DNA of 64,000 nucleotides from Peptoanaerobacter stomatis (lineage in GTDB: Bacteria > Bacillota > Clostridia > Peptostreptococcales > Filifactoraceae): the NCBI RefSeq assembly GCF_000238095.2, contig NZ_JH815225.1, positions 1,183,863 through 1,247,862 on the forward strand, written 5' to 3'. This document shows positions 1 through 8,005 of the stretch, one piece after another. The notes beneath the pieces were generated by a model. The model had not been told where the DNA came from and searched no databases. It saw only the letters and a program-made list of their open reading frames with translations. The first letter of the stretch is position 1, and each line of letters begins with the position of its first letter. The position numbers and the translations under genes were made by a program.

Positions 1-1145
1 CAAAGGAAGTAGGAGAAAAACATCCCTTGTATTCGGCAGTTTTAAATAACCTTGCGGAATTACAAGTAAAAAATAAAAATTACCACAAAGCACTCGAACT
101 TTATAAAAATGCTCTTGAAATCGTAAAAAGTTGCTATGGAACTCAAAGCGACGCATATTTATCAGTAAAAAGCAACTATGAGTATGTAAACGATTTAATT
201 TTAACATTAGAGCCTGATAAAATAGAAAATTTAAAAATCGACAAAAACTATAGCAATCCGTCAAAAACAGAAAAATTGCTGGATAAATCAAGAAAGTTTT
301 CAAAACACGTCGAAGAATTGATATATGAATATTTTCCTACCTTGAAAAATAGAATATGTCTTGCACTTGTAGGTTCAGGTTCAGAATGTCTGTACTTTGA
401 TGACGAACTTTCGAAAGACCACGATTATGATTTAAGATGCCAATTATTTTTGACAGATGAAGATTACATATCGTATAGTCAAAAATTAGAGCATATTTTT
501 TCACAATATCTTGAAAACAAAGTGATTATACAAACAATAAGCAATTTTTACATATATTATACATCATACAAAAACGGTCCTTCTACAATAGAAGAATATA
601 GAAATATACCTGATGAATACCTATGCAGCGCGACAAACGGCGAAGTATTTTTAGACAACTTAGGAGAGTTCAGCAAAATAAGGCAAAAAATATTAAATTA
701 TTATCCACAAGACTTAATATATAAAAAATTGGCATATCATCTCAATAATATAGCTCAAAGCGGTCAGTACAACTATCCGAGACTTTTAAAAAGAAATGAC
801 AAGATAGCGTGCTCACTTGCCCTATCGGAATATATAAAACATTATATGCAAGTTGTACACATACTTAATAAAAAATATATGCCGTTTTATAAATGGTCAT
901 TTAAAAATCTTAAAAATTTAGAAATATTGGGCGAATACACAAGCAAAAAGCTAAATGAACTAATAAGCTCACCTGATATTGAAAAAGAAAATATAATAGA
1001 TCAAATGTGCAAAAAATTGGTATCACAGTTAAACGAAGAACATTTTACTACCGGCAAAATAGATTTTTTGACTTATCAAGCAAACGAAATAACTCAAAAT
1101 ATACAAGATGAAAATTTGAGAAAAGAAGATAATTGGATAAAATAA
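1..1145 (+). CDS. TPR and DUF4037 nucleotidyltransferase-like protein (5' end cut off by window)
   Basis: The reading frame is open to the left edge (first whole codon at nt 3), so the start lies outside the window. The N-terminal part seen here reads like a kinesin-light-chain/TPR repeat (GEKHPLYSAVLNNLAELQ, then KALELYKNALEI). The rest matches the DUF4037 pattern: GSGSE at about nt 375-390 followed by DDELSKDHDYD, an arrangement typical of nucleotidyltransferase-fold proteins where the Gly-Ser and Asp residues would bind NTP and metal. No substrate is known for the family. It is followed 11 nt downstream by the DUF4125-HbpS gene, with its Shine-Dalgarno at this gene's stop codon, so the two are translationally close. 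The microcompartment genes downstream suggest it belongs to a larger locus to the left. Family assignment is from memory of the motif; function is unknown. Confidence 0.85.
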   Translation, partial: KEVGEKHPLYSAVLNNLAELQVKNKNYHKALELYKNALEIVKSCYGTQSDAYLSVKSNYEYVNDLILTLEPDKIENLKIDKNYSNPSKTEKLLDKSRKFSKHVEELIYEYFPTLKNRICLALVGSGSECLYFDDELSKDHDYDLRCQLFLTDEDYISYSQKLEHIFSQYLENKVIIQTISNFYIYYTSYKNGPSTIEEYRNIPDEYLCSATNGEVFLDNLGEFSKIRQKILNYYPQDLIYKKLAYHLNNIAQSGQYNYPRLLKRNDKIACSLALSEYIKHYMQVVHILNKKYMPFYKWSFKNLKNLEILGEYTSKKLNELISSPDIEKENIIDQMCKKLVSQLNEEHFTTGKIDFLTYQANEITQNIQDENLRKEDNWIK

Positions 1146-1156
1146 GGAGATTTCCC

Positions 1157-2194
1157 ATGGAAAAAAATTCGATCATACAAAATATAGTTGACGAAGAGTG
1201 GATTCAATTCACAAACACTAAAAATATAGGCAGTAGAGCTGTGTGCCAAGACCAAAAAGGAAATTTTACAGCATCAAGAAGAGCCTATTGGCAGATGTAT
1301 AATGAAGATATATTAAACTCATACTTAGCTGATATAAAAGCCGCAAAAAGAGAAAATATAAACCTCATAACACAAAAATACGGCTATATGATGAGCTCCA
1401 CAGACAAAGAAAACTACGAAAAAATAAAATCCCGTTTAATGCCTGTAAACGAGCAAAAAGAAAAGCTTATTTCATCGATAATGCTGATATATATGGCTTG
1501 GGAAGAAGAAATAACAAAAAATTATCCTACGCTTGACAATAAAAACAGAATCTTATACTCATATAACGATACAAAAAATTCAACATCCGTACAAACATAT
1601 ATGAAGGGTGAGCTGGCGACATATTCAGCAAGAACTCTTGCACTTATATTGCAATATTTCTTGACACAGGCAAGCCTTAAAAACAATCTTGTATATAAGT
1701 ATATGTCAAAATTAAACAGTTATGAAAATCCAAGCAATAACAGTTTTTGCACATCAGAAACTCTAAATAGCTGTAGCTCAAACAAAGTTATAGATAATAT
1801 GGATTTAAAAAGTGCTGAATTGCTCGCAGATTTTGCCAAAAATACAGCAAATGATATGAATTTACCTATCGTTATAACCGTAGTTGATAAATTTGCAAAT
1901 ACGATACTTTTCAAAAAAATGGACAATGCACTTGTTGCAAGTATAGACATTTCTCCTGCAAAGGCAAAAACAGCATTAGCTTTCAAAAAAGATACATATT
2001 CTCTGTCACAAGACAGCTTAAGCAAAAGTTTGAACAACTTTAACCCTCCAAGCACAAAATACTGTTTCCTTGGCGGAGGAATACCGATATTTGTAAATGA
2101 CACATTAATAGGTGCAATAGGCATAAGTGGAGGAAGCGTTGAACAAGATATACAAATCGCACAAGCCTCAATAGAAAAATTTTTAAAAATATAA
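1157..2194 (+). CDS. DUF4125 protein fused to a GlcG/HbpS (PduO C-terminal-like) domain
   Basis: This 345-residue protein starts at ATG 1157, chosen because AAGGAG at 1144-1149 sits 7 nt upstream; an ATG at 1133 has no ribosome site. Residues about 1-185 resemble DUF4125, a family usually found beside DUF4037. A Ser/Asn-rich linker (about 186-210) joins it to a C-terminal domain of about 130 residues with the GlcG/HbpS (DUF336) pattern: ADFAKNTANDMNLPIVITVVD, then FLGGGIPIFV and GAIGISGG. Stand-alone or PduO-fused versions of that domain bind haem or corrinoid-related ligands and are common in propanediol-type microcompartment loci. The fusion of DUF4125 to this domain is unusual as far as I know. 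Neighbours are the DUF4037 gene upstream and pduS-like and pduT-like genes downstream, so a link to microcompartment redox chemistry is inferred, not shown. Confidence 0.85.
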   Translation: MEKNSIIQNIVDEEWIQFTNTKNIGSRAVCQDQKGNFTASRRAYWQMYNEDILNSYLADIKAAKRENINLITQKYGYMMSSTDKENYEKIKSRLMPVNEQKEKLISSIMLIYMAWEEEITKNYPTLDNKNRILYSYNDTKNSTSVQTYMKGELATYSARTLALILQYFLTQASLKNNLVYKYMSKLNSYENPSNNSFCTSETLNSCSSNKVIDNMDLKSAELLADFAKNTANDMNLPIVITVVDKFANTILFKKMDNALVASIDISPAKAKTALAFKKDTYSLSQDSLSKSLNNFNPPSTKYCFLGGGIPIFVNDTLIGAIGISGGSVEQDIQIAQASIEKFLKI

Positions 2195-2218
2195 AATTGC
2201 TGATATATTTTTATTCCA

Positions 2219-2351
2219 TTAGACTTGTTTGATAAAATTACAAAAACCTATAAAATATATTTTAATTTAGCGGGGTAACACCGATTTTTGCATTGTTCTT
2301 TAATTTGTAATATTTACAAACCAGCAACTGTAAGTAATCAAACAAGTCTAA
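2219..2351. repeat. Perfect 15-bp inverted repeat enclosing a potential structured leader upstream of pduS
   Basis: TTAGACTTGTTTGAT at 2219-2233 is exactly complementary to 2337-2351. Inside lie a further 8-bp pairing (2237-2244 with 2304-2311), a self-complementary TAAAATATATTTTA, and a TTGTAA/TTACAA hairpin. If transcribed with pduS (start 2409) the whole block could fold as one long structured leader; it could also be a small mobile repeat. Neither a T-tract nor an open frame explains it. Confidence 0.55.
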
Positions 2352-2408
2352 CAGGTATAACATAATTATATAGGTTTTAGTATAATATAGCAAAAGAGAG
2401 GTACATAA

Positions 2409-3740
2409 ATGAGTTTTATAGAAGATATATATAAAGCCGGTGTCGTAGGTGCAGGCGGTGCAGGATTTCCTACACATATAAAATATAGAGCAAATGCTAC
2501 ACATCTGATGATAAATGCCGCAGAATGTGAGCCGTTACTTTTTACAGACCAGTATAATATGGAAAATTATGCCGATGATATAATATCCGCCATATCACTT
2601 GCAAAATCCAAAATAAAGGCTGATAAAGCAACAATAGGTATAAAATCAAAATACATAAAATCAATATCCGCTTTGCAAAACGCCATAAAAAAACAAAATG
2701 CAGATGTAGATATATGCTCTTTTGACAGCTACTATCCTGCAGGAGATGAACAGAGCATAATAAATGAAATCACAGGTGAAGCTCTGCCGGCAGGAAAAAT
2801 CCCTCTTGATATGAAAATTATCGTATCAAATGTGTCAACTATGAAAAATATTTATGATGCTACAAGGAATATACCTGTAACTGAAAAATGTATAACAGTT
2901 ACAGGAGAAGTGGTGAGTCCGAGCATAATAACAGTGCCTATAGGTACAAGCATAAAAGAATGCATAAACTTATCAGGCGGTTCATCTATAGAAGACTATG
3001 ATGTAATAATCGGCGGTCCTATGATGGGTAAACTTCTACTAAAAGAAAATATAGGCACTACATTTGTAACAAAGACTACAGGAGGAATAATAATACTTCC
3101 AAAAGACCATAAACTGATAACAAGAAGAAAACAAAGCATAGAACATATAAAAAATCAGGCATCATCTGCCTGTATACAGTGCACATTTTGCACTGAGTTA
3201 TGTCCAAGATACTTAAAAGGTCATCCTTTAAAACCTCATAAAATTATGAAGGCATTCGGTTTTGGAGATATAACCAATGAGAATTTAAAACAGGCAAATC
3301 TATGTTGTGAATGTGGAATATGTGAGTTATATTCATGTCCAATGGGATTATCTCCACGAATGGTAAATGCCCATGTAAAAACAGAACTTAGAAAAAACAA
3401 TATTCCAAGAGAAAATTATATCACCGATGAAATTCACGATATGCTTATTTACAGAAAAATACCTACAAGCAGACTTATATCTAAAATAGATATAGAAAAA
3501 TACTATAAAATACATGATTTTAATATATTAAAAAGCGATACGGATACAGTAACAATAATGTTAAGCCAACATATAGGAAAAGTTCCTACACCTGTTGTAA
3601 ATGTAGGAGATACTGTAAAAAAAGGCGATGTTATAGCCGATTTGTCCATAGATGATATGGGAGCAATAATACACGCAAGCATAGACGGCAAAGTTACTGA
3701 AATTACAAATAAAGATATAACAATTAAGAAGGTGATATAA
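2409..3740 (+). CDS. pduS: PduS-like RnfC-family flavo/iron-sulfur electron carrier
   Basis: The 443-residue protein opens with AGVVGAGGAGFPTH and then NAAECEP, the hallmark of RnfC/PduS proteins and their flavin- and NADH-binding region. Two [4Fe-4S] motifs follow: CIQCTFCTELCP (about residue 255) and CCECGICELYSCP (about residue 298, with four rather than three residues before the last Cys). The C-terminal about 60 residues form a lipoyl-like barrel-sandwich (KVPTPVVNVGDTVKKGDVIA). In propanediol microcompartments PduS passes electrons to reduce cob(III)alamin. Here that role is inferred from similarity and from the pduT-like gene that overlaps its stop by one base (TAATG). The start ATG has AGAGAGG upstream. 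An RnfC homologue in a different complex is less likely, because no rnf genes are adjacent and a shell gene is. Confidence 0.9.
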   Translation: MSFIEDIYKAGVVGAGGAGFPTHIKYRANATHLMINAAECEPLLFTDQYNMENYADDIISAISLAKSKIKADKATIGIKSKYIKSISALQNAIKKQNADVDICSFDSYYPAGDEQSIINEITGEALPAGKIPLDMKIIVSNVSTMKNIYDATRNIPVTEKCITVTGEVVSPSIITVPIGTSIKECINLSGGSSIEDYDVIIGGPMMGKLLLKENIGTTFVTKTTGGIIILPKDHKLITRRKQSIEHIKNQASSACIQCTFCTELCPRYLKGHPLKPHKIMKAFGFGDITNENLKQANLCCECGICELYSCPMGLSPRMVNAHVKTELRKNNIPRENYITDEIHDMLIYRKIPTSRLISKIDIEKYYKIHDFNILKSDTDTVTIMLSQHIGKVPTPVVNVGDTVKKGDVIADLSIDDMGAIIHASIDGKVTEITNKDITIKKVI

Positions 3741-4288
3741 TGATAAATGCAATAGGAATAATAGAACTTAACAGTATAGCCAAGGGCATAACAGTGGCAG
3801 ATGCTATGTTAAAAGCATCAACAGTAACTTTATTGGAATCACGACCTATCTGTCCCGGAAAATACCTCACAATAATACATGGTGACGTAGAGTCTGTAAA
3901 AAATTCAATTGATATTGGTAAATCACTTGCAAAAGCGTACTTAGTCGACAGTTTGGTGATACCGAATATACATACGCAAGTAGTAAAAGCTATAACAGGT
4001 GTATCAAGCGTAGAAAAATTCAAAGCAATAGGCGTACTTGAATTTTTCTCAATAACCTCATCCATCTTATCAGCAGATTTTGCAGTAAAATCTGCAAACG
4101 TAGATATTGTTGAATTAAGATTGGGCATTGCCATAGGAGGAAAATCATTTGTTACTTTGACAGGAGATGTGAGTGCAATACAAGAGGCTATAAAAGTAGG
4201 TAAAAGAGCTGGCGTAGAAAACGGATTGCTATTTGAAAGTACAATAATCGACTCCCCTGATCAAGAGTTGTTAAAAAAATTAGTATGA
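3740..4288 (+). CDS. pduT: PduT-like microcompartment shell protein (tandem BMC domains, Fe-S type)
   Basis: Two BMC domains are seen: residues about 3-88 (AIGIIELNSIAKGITVADAM) and about 96-180 (AIGVLEFFSITSSILSADFA). The total of 182 residues is the usual size of PduT. The Cys in RPICPGK is residue 38, the same position as the cysteine that ligates the [4Fe-4S] cluster in the central pore of Salmonella PduT. Such proteins form pseudohexameric trimers in the shell and are thought to move electrons across it, which fits the PduS-like neighbour it overlaps by one nucleotide. No other shell or enzyme gene of a microcompartment lies to the right; the rest of the locus must be to the left of the window or elsewhere. 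Identification is firm; the encapsulated pathway is not visible. Confidence 0.93.
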   Translation: MINAIGIIELNSIAKGITVADAMLKASTVTLLESRPICPGKYLTIIHGDVESVKNSIDIGKSLAKAYLVDSLVIPNIHTQVVKAITGVSSVEKFKAIGVLEFFSITSSILSADFAVKSANVDIVELRLGIAIGGKSFVTLTGDVSAIQEAIKVGKRAGVENGLLFESTIIDSPDQELLKKLV

Positions 4289-4372
4289 TACTAAACCATT
4301 TATTAATAGTGAATTAAATAACTGTATAAATAAAGCCATATTACAAACTCCTAAAGTTTGAATCATACAAAA

Positions 4373-4418
4373 AGAATGTCTATTGCTGAGCATTAAATTA
4401 GCCGGCAATAGACATTCT
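4373..4418. terminator. Bidirectional terminator between pduT and pyc
   Basis: A perfect 14-bp stem (4373-4386 with 4405-4418, AGAATGTCTATTGC) and 18-nt loop lie between two convergent genes. The stem is followed by CTTTTA on the plus strand and CTTTTT-like sequence on the minus strand, as expected for a shared terminator. Confidence 0.75.
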
Positions 4419-4431
4419 GCTTTTATACACT

Positions 4432-7400
4432 TTATTTTTTTAATCTTATCAACAATTCTCCTGCTTTTACCTGTTGTCCTGCATTTATGAGCACTTCTTC
4501 TACAATTCCGCTCTCTTTTGCAACTATATTTGTCTCCATTTTCATAGCCTCTACCAATATCAAGCTTTGACCTGCTGTAACCTTATCATTTTCTTTTACA
4601 TAAACTTTTAATATATTCCCCGGTATTGATGCACCTATTTCCATATCATCATTCGGATTTGCAAATTTTGTAATATTTAACTCGTCTTGTTTTTTTGCAA
4701 AGTTCTTATCTGCTATTTTTATATCTCTTCTATTGCCGTTTACTTCAAAAGACAATCTTACATTACCTTCCTTGTCAAGTTTTCCTATTTCAAGCAGCGT
4801 TATTATAAGTATCTTTCCATCTGCTATTTCTACTTCACAAGTTTCTCCCTCTCTTATACCGTGGAAGAAAACATCACTTGACATATATGAAAGCTCTCCG
4901 TATTCAATTAATGTTTTTCTGTAATCTTCATATACTTTAGGATAAAGAGCATAACTCAAACATTCTTTTATCGTAGGTTTATAGTTGTATTTTTTTTCAA
5001 GATATTCTGATATTTTATCAAAGTCTTCATCTTCAAGCAATGTTCCAGGTCTTACAGTTATAGGTTTTTCATCTTTTAATACCAATTTTTGCAAGTCTTT
5101 TGGAAATCCGCCTTCAGGTTGTCCCATCATACCTGAAAAATAAGTTACTACAGAATCAGGAAAAGTCAAATTTTTGCCTTTTTCATAGATATTTTCTTTT
5201 GTAAGTGAATTTTGCACCATAAATATTGCCATATCTCCTACCATTTTTGATGACGGAGTTACTTTTACTATATCACCCAACATTTCATTGACTTCTTTAT
5301 ACATGGTCTTAACTTCACCGAATTTATCAGATAATCCGAAACTATCCACTTGAGGTTTAAGATTTGAATATTGTCCTCCCGGTATCTCATATTTGTATAT
5401 TTCTGTTGTACCAGATTTCAAATCAGACTCGAAATGCTCGTATATAGGTCTTAATGATGCCCAATAGCTCGATATTTTTTCTAAATTATCCAAATCTATC
5501 TTTGTGTTTCTGTCAGTATGCTCTAAGGCTGCAATTATAGAGTTCATTGAAGGTTGTGATGTAAGACCTGACATAGAGCTTATAGCTGCATCTATTATAT
5601 CAACACCTGCTTGAGCCGCCATTATAACTGTGGCAACTCCGTTACCTGATGTATCATGTGTGTGAAGATGTATAGGTATTGATACTTCTTCTTTTAATGC
5701 CTTTATAAGTTTAAATGCTGCATATGGTTTTAGAAGTGCGGACATATCTTTGATACCGAGTATATCAGCACCTGATTTTTCTATATCTTTTGCAAGGTCT
5801 ACATAATATTTGAGAGTATATTTATCTCTTGTCTCATCCAATATATCTCCTGTGTAGCACATAGTACCTTCTGCCACTTTACCTACATTTTTTACCGCAT
5901 CTATTGACGGTTTTATAGCCTCAAGCCAGTTAAGCGAGTCAAATATCCTGAATATATCTATTCCGCTGTCAGCAGATTGTTTTATGAATTCTTTTATAAC
6001 ATTATCAGAATAATTTTTATATCCTACCGCATTTGATCCTCTAAACAACATTTGGAAAAGTATGTTTGGTATTCTGCGTCTTAGCTCTGTAAGTCTTTTC
6101 CAAGGTGACTCTTTTAAAAATCTATATGCGACATCAAATGTTGCTCCTCCCCACATCTCCAAAGAGAAAAAATCTTTACCGTATAAAGCTGTGGCTTTTG
6201 CCGCTTTTATCATATCTATAGTTCTTACTCTTGTTGCAATCAATGATTGATGAGCATCTCTCATAGTTGTATCTGTAATCAATAACTTATCTTGCTCATG
6301 TATCCACTTTATAAGTCCGTCTACACCTTTGCTGTCCAAAATTTGCTTTGTACCTGACAAATCCTGTGGCAATCTCGGTTTTGAAATTGAGAGCGCATCA
6401 AAATCTTTTTTCACGCCTTTTGTTTCATTTACAATTTTTTCACCTATATAGCTCAATACTTTTAATTCTTTGTCACCTTTTGTAGTTATTTCAAAAAGTG
6501 AAGGATTATCTTTTATAAATGATGTTGTACATTCACCTTTTCTAAATTCTTCAGTATTTAATACATTTATCAAAAATGCCGCATTTGTTTTTACCCCGGA
6601 TATTTTAAGCTCTCCGATTGAACGTTTTGATTTTCTTATAGCGTCTTCAAAAGTTCTTGAATGCGATGTAAGTTTTACAAGAAGTGAATCATAATATGGA
6701 GATATTATTGAACCTGTAAATCCGTTACCTCCGTCAAGTCTTATACCTGCTCCTGAACCTGATCTATATACATCCAATCTTCCGGTATCAGGGGCAAATC
6801 CGTTTGCGGGGTCTTCTGTTGTTATTCTGCATTGTATTGCATATCCTCTTGGAATTATATCTGCTTGAGAATTTATACCTATTTCAGACGAATTTAACGG
6901 ATAGCCTTGTGCTATCAATATTTGGCTTTGCACTATGTCATATCCTGTTATTTCTTCTGTAACAGTATGTTCCACCTGTATTCTCGGATTTACTTCTATG
7001 AAATAATGGTTCATATCTTTGTCCACAAGAAACTCTACTGTACCTGCATTTATATATCCTACATGTCTTGCGAGTTTCACTGCATCCTCACATATCTGCT
7101 GTCTTTTTTCCTCAGTAAGTGATATAGATGGACAAAATTCTATCAATTTTTGATGCCTTCTTTGAATTGAGCAATCTCTCTCAAATAAATGCACTATATT
7201 TCCATATTTATCTCCCAATATTTGCACTTCTATATGCTTTGGAGAGTCTATATATTTTTCTATAAAAATATCATCTATTCCGAATGCTTTTTTTGCTTCT
7301 GAACGTGCTTCGTTGAAGTTTCGTATGAGTTCTTCTTCGCTGTTTACTATCCTCATACCACGTCCGCCACCACCTGCTGATGCTTTCAGCATTATCGGAT

Positions 7401-7872
7401 ATCCGCATGATTTTGCAAATTCCATAGCTTCCTGTTCAGATTTTATGGCTTGCTCCACTCCCGGTATAGTCGGTACGTTTGCCTCTTTTGCTACTATTTT
7501 GGAACGTATTTTATCTCCAACAGCGTTTATCATTTCTGATGTAGGTCCTATGAAAGTAATGCCGTTTTCTTCGCATTTTTTTGCAAATTCAGCATTTTCT
7601 GACAAAAAACCGTAACCCGGATGTATTGCATCTACATTTTTTTTCTTAGCTAATTTAATTATTTCATCCATAGACAAATATGCGTCTACAGGAGTTTTAT
7701 TCTTACCTATCTGATATGATTCATCTGATTTTGTTCTGAAAAGTGATGTTTTATCCTGAGCAGAATAAACCGCAACAGTCCTTATACCAAGTTCTTTACA
7801 AGCTCTAAATATTCTTATAGCTATTTCTCCTCGGTTTGCCACAAGCACTCTTTTAAATTTATTAAGTTGCAT
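4432..7872 (-). CDS. pyc: Pyruvate carboxylase (single-chain)
   Basis: This 1146-residue protein has the full length and order of single-chain pyruvate carboxylase. The N-terminal biotin carboxylase domain (about 1-455) has the glycine-rich ATP loop KASAGGGGRGMR. The carboxyltransferase TIM barrel (about 530-800) has TTMRDAHQSLIATRVR with metal- and pyruvate-binding residues, LHTHDTSGNG, and GQYSNL. The C-terminal biotin-carrier domain has EAMKMET carrying the biotinylated Lys. It carboxylates pyruvate to oxaloacetate at the expense of ATP, feeding the partial citric-acid cycle and gluconeogenesis in the cytoplasm. It starts with ATG after AAGGAG. It stands alone, with a hairpin about 40 nt upstream of the start. 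No birA is in the window. High certainty. Confidence 0.97.
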   Translation of the reverse strand: MQLNKFKRVLVANRGEIAIRIFRACKELGIRTVAVYSAQDKTSLFRTKSDESYQIGKNKTPVDAYLSMDEIIKLAKKKNVDAIHPGYGFLSENAEFAKKCEENGITFIGPTSEMINAVGDKIRSKIVAKEANVPTIPGVEQAIKSEQEAMEFAKSCGYPIMLKASAGGGGRGMRIVNSEEELIRNFNEARSEAKKAFGIDDIFIEKYIDSPKHIEVQILGDKYGNIVHLFERDCSIQRRHQKLIEFCPSISLTEEKRQQICEDAVKLARHVGYINAGTVEFLVDKDMNHYFIEVNPRIQVEHTVTEEITGYDIVQSQILIAQGYPLNSSEIGINSQADIIPRGYAIQCRITTEDPANGFAPDTGRLDVYRSGSGAGIRLDGGNGFTGSIISPYYDSLLVKLTSHSRTFEDAIRKSKRSIGELKISGVKTNAAFLINVLNTEEFRKGECTTSFIKDNPSLFEITTKGDKELKVLSYIGEKIVNETKGVKKDFDALSISKPRLPQDLSGTKQILDSKGVDGLIKWIHEQDKLLITDTTMRDAHQSLIATRVRTIDMIKAAKATALYGKDFFSLEMWGGATFDVAYRFLKESPWKRLTELRRRIPNILFQMLFRGSNAVGYKNYSDNVIKEFIKQSADSGIDIFRIFDSLNWLEAIKPSIDAVKNVGKVAEGTMCYTGDILDETRDKYTLKYYVDLAKDIEKSGADILGIKDMSALLKPYAAFKLIKALKEEVSIPIHLHTHDTSGNGVATVIMAAQAGVDIIDAAISSMSGLTSQPSMNSIIAALEHTDRNTKIDLDNLEKISSYWASLRPIYEHFESDLKSGTTEIYKYEIPGGQYSNLKPQVDSFGLSDKFGEVKTMYKEVNEMLGDIVKVTPSSKMVGDMAIFMVQNSLTKENIYEKGKNLTFPDSVVTYFSGMMGQPEGGFPKDLQKLVLKDEKPITVRPGTLLEDEDFDKISEYLEKKYNYKPTIKECLSYALYPKVYEDYRKTLIEYGELSYMSSDVFFHGIREGETCEVEIADGKILIITLLEIGKLDKEGNVRLSFEVNGNRRDIKIADKNFAKKQDELNITKFANPNDDMEIGASIPGNILKVYVKENDKVTAGQSLILVEAMKMETNIVAKESGIVEEVLINAGQQVKAGELLIRLKK

Positions 7873-7908
7873 TTATTTTTCTCCTTAAATTCTTTTATAT
7901 AAATACAA

Positions 7909-7932
7909 AGCCTTCGCTTTTGGGCGAAAGCT
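7909..7932 (-). terminator. Hairpin between the secreted-protein gene and pyc
   Basis: A 9-bp stem (7909-7917 with 7924-7932, one G-T pair) with a 6-nt loop, followed on the minus strand by TTTGTATTTAT. It could end transcription of the gene at 8006-9472 or be a leader hairpin of pyc; the T-run is short, so this is uncertain. Confidence 0.4.
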
Positions 7933-8005
7933 CAATTTTTAAATATATTATTCAAAATAATTTTAGTAAATTATATGCTTCTAATTATTTTATGTCAATA
8001 TAATA

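Noticed and set aside
2260-2408. Cobalamin riboswitch upstream of pduS
   Set aside because: GCAACTGTAA matches part of the consensus, but there is no B12 box (AGCCAGGAGACCTGCC-type) and no GGTGAAA-ATCC element in the right order.
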